The position numbers were made by a program, and so were the translations under genes. The notes beneath the pieces were generated by a model. That model saw nothing but the letters and a program-made list of their open reading frames with translations, was not told the origin of the DNA and made no database searches. Positions 32,928 to 44,318 of a stretch of 64,000 nt of DNA are shown in pieces. The stretch is from Pieris napi. Its lineage: Eukaryota > Arthropoda > Insecta > Lepidoptera > Pieridae. The stretch covers positions 878,001 through 942,000 of the forward strand of contig NC_062236.1 in assembly GCF_905475465.1 (NCBI RefSeq), written 5' to 3'. The stretch's first letter is position 1. Each line of letters opens with the position of its first letter.

Positions 32928-35270
32928 ATGGCTCTAAAAGTGTACTTCATTGTTTTTATAGTGTGGATTGTGAACTGTAAGTGCGATATGTGTAACGTGA
33001 CTCAATGTGATTGTCCGTTTAATATAACGGTAAAAGAAAGTGGTCATCAGATACGATGTTGTGACATTCCCATGCTAACAAATAAGACTTTTAGGGGGGT
33101 TGAAATAGAATTCAGTGAAAAATGTGATTTTAACAATATTAATTTCGATGTTCCAATACTCGATACGTTTTCAATTATCATGACGAACAATACTATTGTG
33201 AAACTACGGATAAACGTTAAAGCCAATAATTTACGTGAATTGAATTTATCATTAAACAGGTTGCAATATATCAGCAAGGATTTATTCAGCAATTACACGA
33301 ATCTCCGCGTTCTGATTTTGAGTAAGAACAGTATAAATAAAATATCAGCGGAGAGTTTTGTTGGTTTAACCAAATTAGAAAAACTAGACCTATCTGAAAA
33401 CAACTTGACTAAATTGGAGAACATATTTACGCCCTTAAAAAGCCTCCAGCATCTCAATTTAAGCAGGAATAACATCGAGTTTATTCTGGAGAATTATTTT
33501 AATAATTGGCTGTTACAACATTTAGATGTCTCCCATAATAATCTAAGGAAATTAGCGCCTGGAGCATTGCAGTTACTGCCGAATTTAGCTCGATTACTCC
33601 TGACAGATAACCCGCATTTGGGGATTACACAGTTGGATACACAATTGTTAGTTGGCACGGGCCGCAGACTACAGCAGATCGATGCATCGAGAACAGGATT
33701 ATACCAAGTCCCCGAAGCGTTCACACATTCCGTTCGCTTCCTGTCTCTTGTGGGGAACCATATCAGCTCAATACGCTGTGGAGATCTAGACAGCTATCCA
33801 CTCCTTCAGTCGTTAGACTTTTCAAATAACAAAATCAAATCAATCGAAGAAGACTCATTAGGTAGACTGGAAATGCTCCTATTTCTGAATTTAAACAACA
33901 ATTCTCTCATCGTGGTCCCTAAATCTCTGCCCGATGAATTGAAATATCTTTCCATAAATAATAATATGATTAAAAACCTCACATCAGCGGACTTCAAAAG
34001 CTTGCCAAACCTTCGTATCCTATTATTGAAAAGCAATAAAATACTTTACATTCAAGATCACGTGTTTGACGATTTATTATCTCTGGAAATATTAGATTTG
34101 TCAAACAACCCACTGCAAATGCTGTCGCCGAGCACTTTTGATGGACCATTATCTCTCCGAGATCTAAGATTATGTTACTTGAATATTTCCGTGCCTGCGA
34201 AAGATGGCTCTTTTCCAATGTCGTCCCCGGAAAGTGTGCAAATGCTTCACTTACAATCTAGTCCTGGTCTTGCCAGACAGTTTTTGGCTGACTCGGCCGC
34301 GCTCGCCGCCTTCTCTCATTTGCAATATTTGGATCTAAGAATGAACAATTTACGTAACATACGAAACGATCTACTCTTTTATCTTGTGCAACTAAAGACG
34401 CTGAGATTACACGGTAACAAGATTAACTGCAGTGCGGAGCTGTGGCTGTCTGATTGGATGAATTGGAATAAAAGTTTGCTAAACAATGAAACGTGTTACT
34501 ATTCAACGTCCGAAGCGAAAGCAGAAATAAACAAGTACAACTGTACCTTCCCTGAAACTTTCACAATAAACGAAAGTTTGCCGCCCGTTAATTTATATAG
34601 TACTGAAATGATAAATAAGCTGCTAAGATATTACGGGTATTTAAACAATAAAACAGAGAGGTCGTCCTTAAAACGTAATTATAATAATTTTGGTGACAAA
34701 AACAATAGAATTACGCTGAATGTAAACGACACTTTTGTTTCGCGGCTTGAAAAGAATTTCGTGAATAATACAATTAGAAACAATGAGAAATTAGATACTG
34801 AAAACATGATACAGTATGAGGATTATTATAATAGAACCGGGATTGTGGAAATATCTAAAATAGATAAAAATATCACATCGCTAGTACCAGAACATTTGGA
34901 CGCAATACTGTCCGAAACTCCGACGATATCTGAAAATAGAACTATGCTGAAAACGGGAAATCGGTTGAACACACCTGTGGCCACCAAAGCATCTCTTACT
35001 AGCCTGGCATTGGAAAATCAATACGCACTGAATAGCAGCGCGAATAATACATACACGACTCCAAATAATATGGAATATTCTCATTACCAGCCGCCGGGCC
35101 ATTTCGCCCAATACTTTGGTATAGTTTCCGTTTCGTGCTTAATAGTGATGTCTTTGGTATTATGGCTCAGTATACGATTGAGGTATAAAAGGAGGCATGC
35201 TCCGAGCGTGGACGGAGGGGGGCAGGAACAAATAGAGGTGTCGAATATATCTGGGGGGGTGCTGTGGTGA
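32928..35270 (+). CDS. Leucine-rich-repeat single-pass membrane protein
   Basis: A 780-residue intronless coding sequence. Residues 1-18 form a signal peptide (MALKVYFIVFIVWIVNCK). A short cysteine cap follows (CNVTQCDCP...RCC, about 22-45). About 15 LRRs of some 24 residues (LxxLxLSxNxLxxL...) cover about 85-480. A C-terminal cap NCSAELWLSDWMNW...C...C is at about 500-538. Then comes a long Asn- and sequon-rich juxtamembrane segment, a transmembrane helix (FGIVSVSCLIVMSLVLWLSI, about 729-748) and a 31-residue tail starting RLRYKRR. There is no TIR, kinase or Ig domain, so it is not a Toll or kekkon-type receptor. Such proteins usually act in cell adhesion, matrix or ligand recognition. The start fits a good context (GCGAAATGG) and the signal peptide. 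I cannot name the orthologue. Confidence 0.93.
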   Translation: MALKVYFIVFIVWIVNCKCDMCNVTQCDCPFNITVKESGHQIRCCDIPMLTNKTFRGVEIEFSEKCDFNNINFDVPILDTFSIIMTNNTIVKLRINVKANNLRELNLSLNRLQYISKDLFSNYTNLRVLILSKNSINKISAESFVGLTKLEKLDLSENNLTKLENIFTPLKSLQHLNLSRNNIEFILENYFNNWLLQHLDVSHNNLRKLAPGALQLLPNLARLLLTDNPHLGITQLDTQLLVGTGRRLQQIDASRTGLYQVPEAFTHSVRFLSLVGNHISSIRCGDLDSYPLLQSLDFSNNKIKSIEEDSLGRLEMLLFLNLNNNSLIVVPKSLPDELKYLSINNNMIKNLTSADFKSLPNLRILLLKSNKILYIQDHVFDDLLSLEILDLSNNPLQMLSPSTFDGPLSLRDLRLCYLNISVPAKDGSFPMSSPESVQMLHLQSSPGLARQFLADSAALAAFSHLQYLDLRMNNLRNIRNDLLFYLVQLKTLRLHGNKINCSAELWLSDWMNWNKSLLNNETCYYSTSEAKAEINKYNCTFPETFTINESLPPVNLYSTEMINKLLRYYGYLNNKTERSSLKRNYNNFGDKNNRITLNVNDTFVSRLEKNFVNNTIRNNEKLDTENMIQYEDYYNRTGIVEISKIDKNITSLVPEHLDAILSETPTISENRTMLKTGNRLNTPVATKASLTSLALENQYALNSSANNTYTTPNNMEYSHYQPPGHFAQYFGIVSVSCLIVMSLVLWLSIRLRYKRRHAPSVDGGGQEQIEVSNISGGVLW

Positions 35271-36470
35271 CATTTACGAGCAGCCGATCCAATGCCATTT
35301 GAATACGACTCTCTTTTGACATAGCACTTAAGTGAGTATTGGAATTCTTTCTTTTATTTCCATGTAGGATGACTTAATTTGTTTAAAAAGGGTTTTAAAA
35401 ATGGAAATGGAAAGCTATGTATTATCAAGTTACACTTTGCATTCTATATTTATTAAAGATATTTATTATGTTAACCAAGTAAACCAAGTATAAGACCCAC
35501 ATAATATTATATTATACAAATGGATGTTTTGATATCTATCATATTTGTTTATAATATAAATTTTACCGACCTTATTAAATTTATCTACATCATTGTCATT
35601 AGCAGCGAATTAGTCCATTTTCAGTAAAAAAAATGATTATTGACATGACAAACTGTACAAAAGTATATATAAGTGTGAAGTTATTCTACATACTTGTATA
35701 TGATATTCAAACCTACAAAGTATTCTATAAAATATTTATCATCTTCTACGCGTGAGCATTGCAATATGCCGTAGCCATTGTAGCACCAGCGCTACGACGT
35801 AGACATAATCCGACGATCTCGTAGCTTAATGTCAGCCATCAGTCGTAACCACAAATACTTTTTACCAATTTATGTGAACTGAGTTCTGGCTAAGACTAGA
35901 TTTAACTGATTACATAAGAAATGTGAAAATATCACAATAGTATATACAACATTTAAATTAAAGTTCACTGCATAAACGACAATTTTACATCATTAACTAA
36001 ACATTGGCTAGATTGCTCAATAAATTACACTATTTATATATATAATAAAAAAATGTTTGTTATTTTAATAAAAAAATAATAATATTTGTTTCAGTTTTAA
36101 GAGATCGGCTGCGATGGAAACTCATGTGATAGGACTGGACGTATTTTTCTATGAATAAGTACAAATAGATTGTTAGCGTAAGACATGTATGTTGTATAAT
36201 TTGTAAATACCTATTTATTTTTATGAACTGTATATATTATCTAAGTGTATATTTAATGTAGTATCGATTGAGATTATAGTATATCGAGCTGTGTTATTAT
36301 ATTATCTCTCGAAGGCATTATCAAAACTAGTAATCAAAAGCAATACGTAATAATATATATGTAAAGTACAAAAAAATATATACATAAACAAAACATTATG
36401 ATTCTCTTCAATTGTCAAATCATCATTTTATAAAAATAAAAAAACCATTTATATATCTAGTTCAATTGTA
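35271..36470 (+). other. 3' UTR of the LRR gene with a probable intron
   Basis: A strong donor A|GTGAGT lies at 35332, 62 nt after the stop, and an acceptor TTTGTTTCAG ends at 36094. This suggests a 762-nt intron in the 3' UTR. An AATAAA near 36434 could end the transcript. An alternative is that an earlier cryptic donor extends the cytoplasmic tail. Confidence 0.4.
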
Positions 36471-36904
36471 CTTTCAATACAAACAAGTTTGATATACTAT
36501 AAGAGCAATTGATAATGACATCAATTGTGAAAACAGATCATGTCTTCCCTCGTATTTCCATGCATACATTATAATTTTCTTGAATATATCTCTCAAATCG
36601 GTTACTTGTAACAAAAACTATAACAGTATTTCGACGTAATTTCTTAAGTGCCAAAGTCATATCTTTTGTATTACTGACTGATTCACTTAAAACATCAAGT
36701 GTCTTTATGTTCGACACGTAATTTTGGTATTTATGGTATGATGGTATGAACGCACCAAAGCACGCACGAAATAAACTCTTAAATTATTTAAAAAATCAAA
36801 GTCAAAATAAATTGATTGATATAGTGTAAATTAAATATAATAACCAAATTTTTTTATAGTTTCGTAAGATTGATATTTCTTTGTTATTTTTTAAATTTAT
36901 ACAA

Positions 36905-37025
36905 AGTCCCATGATTCCTAATAAGACTTGTGCATGACATAGGCATGTGTAGCATACATCCCGGATTCAAACTCACGACCTTAATGGTGGCATTTGCAAC
37001 GCAACGATTTGTGACGCTGCCCCAT
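36905..37025 (-). mobile_element. Possible second tRNA-like SINE fragment
   Basis: Reverse complement has GAGTTTGAATCCGGG, a B-box-like run, after GGTCGT, then a SINE-like body. No clear A box or duplication. Confidence 0.35.
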
Positions 37026-37039
37026 AATATAGGCAGTAC

Positions 37040-38100
37040 TATCGCTGTCAACTAAATGTGTACAACTTTTTGACTACAGTAAATTAATTTTAGTTTTCTG
37101 ACACCAGTGGCGATGGCGCTGTCGGGCATTTCCGTCAGCTGACTTTTATCGAAATAAATTCATTTAATCACTTACTGATTTAATTCAAATGCACAACGTT
37201 ATGCGATATATTTAAGATCTCTTGCATTAAGTAAGACAATAATATTTTAATCAACTATATATACAGTACCTTATATTTAAGTTTGCATTGAATATTCTAT
37301 GAAATCAAAATTCTTAGGATATATTTAGTTCTCACTTTTGTCTCTGTAACGAATTTGATTGTAGTTTTCTAATAAATGACTCGTAATAATTATGTATATT
37401 CGCGATAAAATCTGTTATTTTGTTCTTTTCCTCATATTAATCTTTATCTGAAACTATGGTTGTAACTTGATACATAATGTTTTAAAAGCCATTTAGTTAT
37501 TACATGTTTCTACGTAGTATATGTACAAATAGAACTAATAAATCTATAGAAATATACAGTTTATTTTTTATTTTCAGCCAGTGGTTGACTTTTTGAGTCT
37601 ATTTTAATGAAACTTTATTGAAAACATATACATTTATATATGTATCTGATTTAAATCATATGATCAACTTGATATCACTTAGTTTCCAAGAAATAACATA
37701 CAAGCCAAACTGATAACATAGTTTTTTTTAAATCGGTTAAAAGAGGCCCAAATTAAATCTCTTGATATTTTTATAAGAATAAAAACATTTTAACCATTTT
37801 TATATACGGGGTTAATATATTTCTTTCTAAGATTAACAATATCTGTATATTGTTTTGTTTAAATGGCAGACCCACCTGTAACTTCCACTATCAATAATAA
37901 ATTAACTATTTAGCAGAAGTCTATTATATATACTACTGATATTATATATTATACTACTGATGGATAGAATCTTCAACGATTCACATTGTTCGTACATCAT
38001 ACATCCATCTCAAGATGGTTTTATTAACAATCACGGGTATAACTCTGCACTTTCCTCTAAATCAAAATCAGGATATAAAACAAAATTGTTCCACTAACTA
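37040..38100. other. Intergenic, no gene seen
   Basis: AT-rich, nothing recognised. Confidence 0.45.
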
Positions 38101-38104
38101 TACT

Positions 38105-38268
38105 GTATTAGAACTGGCAAATGGGCAGGAGGCTCGTCTGATGTTAACATCATGGACACTCTCAAGGCCAGAGGGCATACGAGTGCATTACCGGCCTTTT
38201 AAGAATTGGTACGCTCTTTTCTTGGAGGACTCTAAGTCTAATTGGTTCGGAAATACGCCGTGGTGATA
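38105..38268 (+). repeat. GGCCTTTTAAGAATTGG interspersed repeat
   Basis: AACTGGCAAATGGGCAGGAG ... GCCGGCCTTTTAAGAATTGG ... TTCGGAAATACGCCGTGG. The ORF 38015-38266 is simply this repeat read through. Confidence 0.7.
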
Positions 38269-38277
38269 TGGTAAAAA

Positions 38278-38319
38278 TAGTGATATTTTTACACGCTTTA
38301 TATTAGCTTTACCTGTATG

Positions 38320-38350
<31 letters not shown>

Positions 38351-38690
38351 CCGACTCCTTCGGACTCGATTTTGATCCACTTTTAACGGACAGATTTAAT
38401 TCAAACTTTTCGCACCTGTCAAAGATCGATGACAATGCAATAATCCGAAAAAAAATGAAAAAAAATTAACTAAAAAATAAATATAGTTTAAAAAAACTAA
38501 AAAACACGCTTTTAACGGGTGGGGCGCTCTGTGCCATATTTTTCGTCTATCGAGCAACCCACGCTTTTTCACAATAATACCAGTATTTTTTGTTCATTAC
38601 CATTTTTAGCCTAAATTAGAAATTATTTTTCACTTTTTAGTTTGATGTGCGTGTTTTTTAGTTTTTTTAAACTATATTTATTTATGTTAT
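38278..38690 (-). repeat. TACA-tailed interspersed repeat, inverted
   Basis: Mirror image of 30935/47990: GCTTTACCTG then (GTAT)n at about 38313-38349, then CCGACTCCTTCGGACTCGAT, ending in the AGTATTTTTTGTTCATTACC body. Confidence 0.7.
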
Positions 38691-38805
38691 TAAAACATCC
38701 GACAGAGAGAAACAAAATCTTTATAAATCTCTTTAGTTTCGTACGTTTCTGTACTTAAATTTTTTTTTTCTGCTGTATTGTTCAAAATCAAATGTACATT
38801 TACTA

Positions 38806-38870
38806 CCACTTCTCAAATCAAAGGCAAATAATGAAATAGAAGAACTGGCAATAAACTCTCCGTCTGTATT
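38806..38870 (-). repeat. Dispersed hairpin repeat, copy 4
   Basis: CCACTTCTCAAATCAAAGGC ... AGAAGAACTGGCAATAAACT, the same orientation and same arm mutation (CCACTTCTC) as the copy at 323. Confidence 0.6.
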
Positions 38871-41800
38871 CTCACTAAATTGCATAAATTTTTATACAAC
38901 AAAATTTACCATTTAATATCTATCTATCATGGTTCTCGTGACAACTTAGAGCAATTAGTATCTAATAATAATAACATAACAAACATTTAACCTCTTTCTC
39001 TAAGGCACGGTGAAAAAGGAGGATGCACTTACACTGTTGGGACATTTACAATCACGTTGTATCAGGGGGAATCAAGAAAGAAAATATTATATAGACAAAA
39101 TGATTGTAATATACATATACCAAAAGAGTATATAAGAGTGCCAAAATTAAATTACTTAATATAATTCTCTCATTTCAACCGCTCGCATTGGAAATAATTT
39201 CTGATGCCCGTGATTCATGAACAAATGTATTTTGTATATTGAATTCATTTCCCTCTTCAATTTTAAATTGAGGCCTTTTGAAACGTATTTCAAATTAAAG
39301 TACCTATTTTTTACCTTGCTCTATTTTTGTGCAATGGAATGTATTTTTATTTTTTTTATCAGATACTCCGTTATTTTTTACACATTGCATCATTTGTGCA
39401 AAGCAGTTAGTTAATTGAAAGCCTACAAATAGAGAACATTTACTAAATAATATCTATATAATGAACATTGTACGAGAAAACTTAATAATACATAGTTACT
39501 ATTCCTGTCTACCTTTTCATTAGATAAACTGCGAGATTTGGCTACAACTTTAACAATAGCTTACAATAATATGAGGTGAATATTGTCGGCATTGGATGTG
39601 GCGAAAACTAGTTCGTTTAAATTTTATTATTGATTAGTAAACATACTTCGTGTATTTGTGTCTCTGCAGCAATATCTACCTTATTCACAAAAATCTACAT
39701 GTGTTAGACTGTTGTTAAAACAAACTTTACAGTTTGAATATTGGATGTATTGAACCGTTTCACAGATAGACTAAAAAAATATATATATATGACGGAGAAA
39801 ATCCCGTATGTGTATTATTTAAAATAGTCAGCGTCATGCCATTATCATTTACGTCGCTAGCATCATTTGATTTCGACTTAACAGGCTACTTAGCAACTAG
39901 CGCGAGGGTGTCTCCTGCGAATCTCGGCTTGGGCTTGGGTGGTCAATCGCCTGAAGGGCAGGCCGAAAGCTTACTGGAGTGAGGGAAGTATGTAATAAAG
40001 GACCGCTTTCACCGGTGAAGGCAGTTTTTTACCCTAATCTGACTTTGCTTTGCCGCTTCGCTTATGTTATTAGATCTTTAGGACCCGTTAAGAGCAACGT
40101 ACAAAACAGTGCATGTTTTGTGCCGAACTTGTCGTAAACAAGTTCCGTGATACTTGTATAGTCGTTCAGAAACGGAACCGGCACAGACTGAAGTTTAACG
40201 GCAGTTGTAGCGACGAGTGTCAAACGATTACTTTAATATTGATTGACTGTCAGGTTTAAAGTGCTAACAAGTTATTTTTAATAAAAATAATGAATATGGA
40301 ATCGCTATTACTATCGAGTAGTCAATAGTCGTTAGTTTACAGATATTTGCAAAGACTAGTAATAATGGTTTTGAACTGATTTCACTTCGATGTTGTTAAT
40401 TTATAAGCTCTGTGGTATATTATGACAATGGCAGCTGACAGCGACGCTAATGGTCTAGTATTATAAATTACTTTCGTATAAGAAGACATTGGTTTTGATT
40501 TTTTTGAAATAGAAATAGCACGTGTAGCTGTAGTACTCCTTTATATACAAACACAAAAGAACATTGAGTAAACGATATTATTGTATAGCGATTACACATC
40601 AGAAGGAAATGCTAAAAAACTTTACTAATGCAAGGCTTAAGGATAATAATAGTAAAACTATTATAAATTCTTAAATGTTCTGTATAGGGGTCGCGGAAAT
40701 AGCTAAGCGGTGAAGCACCAATGATTACTTTTTATTATTACTGATCCTTTTTTTCTTCTTTTTTCTACCACCTCTGTGATCCATTGTGTTTATTTAATTG
40801 GGGTTGCTTGGTTTATTGCTGTAAAAGTTTAACCAAATATTTTTTTATTGTTTTCTCCTTCATAAAAATATATAATAGTGAATGACTAAACCAAATATAT
40901 ATATATAAATCAAGAGACAAACACTTCAATAATCAAAAAGATTGATCTTTTACATCTGAGCTTTGTACGAAGTTTTATCGAGCCCTTGAGATATTGTGGA
41001 CTTACGGCAGATCCTAAATTATTGAACAATTTCAGAGCTAACAAAGTATTGTACTTTCAACAGGTTTTACATCTTATGTACACGGCACAAGGTTGAAATT
41101 CGCTTGATAAAAACTTAATTCAACTGCAAACAGCCCTTCGGTCATAAGACCAACGTAGACTGGTTAATGTTGACAGTCGGTTGTCTCAACCTTTTCTTGA
41201 ATAATTTATTATTTAATTTGCAAAAATTCTAGATTTACAATTTTGAACAGGTATTTATATAAAAAACTATAAAGAAACGCTCAGAATACAATCAAATTTT
41301 CCCCGCAACGTTTTGTCCTTTCAAATGTACAAATCTAAATTTTATCGTCACTATTAATAATAATAAAAATATAAAGACTTACGACACAAGACATTAACAG
41401 TATGAAATAAATTAAAAATTATATTTAGTTGGACCGCCCACAGGCAAAAGCCTTTTTAGCTATTAGATAAAAAGACAAAAAAATATTCAGCTATGTATTA
41501 GATATTATTTATTTAGCTTTAAACCCCAAATTATTAAAAAAATGATTTTATTTAAAGAAACAATACTGTAACACATAATTTACAAATATTATTGTATTTT
41601 TTAGTTTCGTTAGAATGTTTAACATTCTTTAAGTTTAAAATACATTACAAAAGAGCTTTACCATTAAATTCATTTGAACAACAAAAAAACACTTTTTAAA
41701 AAACTTTTCTAGCTTTTGTGAGTTGTGAAAAACATTTCTAAAACCCAGATTTCAGCGGATGTGAGATTCTTGAGAGCTCACGTAAAAATCTACTTGGAAA

Positions 41801-42514
41801 ATAAATAAAGGCTCCGTGTTTAAAGAGGTTAGGAGGAGCTTTAGATTTCTACTTTTTCCTAGACTTCTGAATAAGTTTAAATTGTATTACTAAACATTAC
41901 GTGATGTGAAAGTAATTCAAGTCTTAACTAAAAAATTTTGTACTTAATAGTAATACCCTTATAATTGTATGAAGGGTTGGAGCCCCCTTATTAGTTAGGG
42001 AGCTGGCGAGCAAAATATCTATATGATTAGATCGTATGGCAAACTATTTTTAATAGCGATAATTATACGATAAGGAATATTTAAAGGACCATGGTAGCGC
42101 TGCGTTGTCAATTGACACCCCCTTAAAAATGTAAACACATATAGGACTCTTTTCAAGTTATGAATTTTTAATGTTTTTTTTTTTAAATATATATTACATA
42201 TATATGCACGCTTGGCAGAACTGCAGTGTTCGTTTAAAACAACGTAGTAAACAACTTAATTCATTAAGAAAATTTTGTCGTATTGGTCCGAACATTTATT
42301 CCTATCAATACGAAATACTCGCAAGGTCTCTGTTTATATTGGTAGACACATTTCTGCGTCTATTTGATTAAACATTTTTATTTAGCCAAGCGATAGGAAT
42401 AGGTTCCTGTGCCTGACAGATGTAGTGAGTTTTACTATTTTTTTTACGAAATATTGGACAAAAGAGTGATCTGCAGGAATTGTTCCACAGTTGATTTAAT
42501 TTAATTAAAAATAA
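38871..42514. other. Long gene-free stretch
   Basis: No coding exon recognised. The segment 39890-40260 is less AT-rich (GAAACGGAACCGGCACAGAC and similar) and could be a promoter or untranslated first exon, but nothing confirms it. Confidence 0.4.
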
Positions 42515-42610
42515 TTAACCGTTAAAGGTACACTGCCAAAGGGACCAAACTTCCTATTTATACATTTTTAATTATTATTATCACTAGGTAAGTTAAGAAT
42601 ATTGAAATTA
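42515..42610 (+). pseudogene. Retrotransposon RT tail and 3' UTR fragment
   Basis: CCGTTAAAGGTACACTGCCA, AAGGGACC and later TAGGTAAGTTAAGAAT match the end of the fragment at 17395-17600. Confidence 0.5.
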
Positions 42611-42852
42611 CTGTAAACCTTTTAGTACTCAAATACAAAATTAAAAAAAATGATTTTTAAATAAACATTTGTAGAAGACGTCGTGACTGTTGATAGGGCC
42701 ACGAATATCGTTTGTTTTTCAATTTCTGTTGTATAATAATAATAATATAATTTATTTTCTCACAAAGACTTAAACTACGGACATAAGAAAGTGACAGTTA
42801 TATACTTCTGTTAATGGAAAAAGCTAGTCTGTGTGAGACTGATGCCTGTTAA

Positions 42853-42891
42853 GGAGGCCTGATGACCTGTGTTACAGGTCATCAGGCCTCC
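42853..42891. repeat. Perfect 18-bp hairpin, 3-nt loop
   Basis: GGAGGCCTGATGACCTGT, GTT, ACAGGTCATCAGGCCTCC: no mismatch and GC-rich in AT-rich surroundings. Too short for an animal pre-miRNA. Confidence 0.9.
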
Positions 42892-43409
42892 ACCACTTCA
42901 GATCGACAGAAGATCTTATACAATACAATACATTAGAATATATAGAGGAAACCACATGGGGTATGTGTGTATGTGTAGATTATGTGTATGTAAATGTACT
43001 AAAATCAAGTGTCTTTTGGCGTTTATACGTATACACTATCGGTAATGCAATCATAATAGATATTACTGCATACATAGGAATAGACTTCAAGTCGCCCATT
43101 CAAAAAGATTTCTCATAAAAAATGTTTGCCTATGACATTTTTATCTACAATGATATATAGGCCAGGAATCGGGTCACGGGTAGTTCATGGCTCATCATAA
43201 ATTGAATTTCCCGTTGAGATTGAACATACTGCCTCTGCATTAATAAGCAAGTGTGTTTGGTTAACCGAACATCACATTTTACTTCGCTTATAAAAAAATA
43301 TAATTTTATATTAATACTTTAAGTTGACTTAGCCTTATTAAAAAAAATGTTTTTAGCTTCGTCTATCTACTTGCGATGGCGAAAGATATTTTATAAATAT
43401 ATATGTATA

Positions 43410-43634
43410 CTAGCAAACTCGGCGAACTCCGTTTCGCCACCAGATGGCTTCGTTTTATGTAACATTTCGTTTGGTGATCCCGCTTTTCTGTTGAAAATTT
43501 TCCTGAATTTTCTTTGCTATAAACCTCACGGAGCCCGAGACCTTTCCAACGAATACAAACCCGTGGAAATCGGTTCGTGCGTTCTGGAGTTATAGCGTCA
43601 GGAAGGAAAACCCGACTTATTTTTATATAGTAGA
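43410..43634 (-). mobile_element. Non-autonomous Helitron (family H6)
   Basis: Minus strand: 5' TCTACTATATAAAAATAAGT, then CGGGTTTTCC; 3' ..AGTTCGCCGAGTTTGCTAG-T. Compact and well preserved. ORFs 43347-43595 and 43363-43671 are only reads through it. Confidence 0.7.
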
Positions 43635-43639
43635 TAATA

Positions 43640-43765
43640 GAAAGGGGCAAGTGAGCCATCGGGAAGCCCATAAAGGGCAGTCATCGCAGCCCATAGATAC
43701 CCTTTTTAGTGGGTGCGTTGCCGGCCTTTGAGTGTACTCCACAGTCTAACTTTGAATTGGAGGTC
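43640..43765 (+). repeat. GGCCTTTTAAGAATTGG repeat, diverged copy
   Basis: Keeps GTGCGTTGCCGGCCTTTGAG and GGGCAAGTGAGCC. Confidence 0.5.
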
Positions 43766-44161
43766 CTATCTCATAGGGTAGACTTCGTAAGTTAGATACA
43801 TTGCATTTGAGAGCATTTCGAAATTGTTTTTGGTTCGTAATCAGGTCACAAAGCAAATATAAATTTAATAACGCTGGGAGATTCAAAGGGGCATTATTCA
43901 TGTTGATTTAAATAACTTTAATAACTCTCACTTAATAAATCATAACTTAGTGGAGGTCGTTCATCCTTGTTCTTAATTACCTGCTATTTTAATCCAGCCT
44001 TTAATTAAAACGTAGGATTTCACGGCTAGTTCTCCTGTAATTAAAATCATTGTTAAATATTGCTATAAGCAATTCTTAGCGGACATAAATTTTTGTTCAT
44101 TCATTCTTGTCTTTTTTACGTTTGACGTAGACACAATAAAAATACACACTAACTCTGGAAA

Positions 44162-44318
44162 TCTTATATATAAAATTTTCGTGTCACAATGTTAGTTACA
44201 ATACTCCTCCGAAACGGCTTGACCGATTTTTATCAAATTTTATATGCATATTCAGTAGGTCTGAGAATCGGCTACTATCTATTTTTCATACCCCTTGGGG
44301 TTGTCCACCTCTCACATT
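44162..44318 (+). mobile_element. Helitron (family H1) 5' part, cut by a LINE
   Basis: TCTTATATATAAAATTTTCG ... GGGGTTGTCCACCTCTCAC, then the poly(T) of the LINE at 44319. The 3' half is not found on the far side. Confidence 0.65.

Noticed and set aside
38015..38266. 83-residue ORF (+)
   Set aside because: Mostly the GGCCTTTTAAGAATTGG interspersed repeat.
39890..40260. Candidate promoter and first exon
   Set aside because: Only a mild drop in AT content; no start codon with good frame and no clear splice borders, so not called as a gene.
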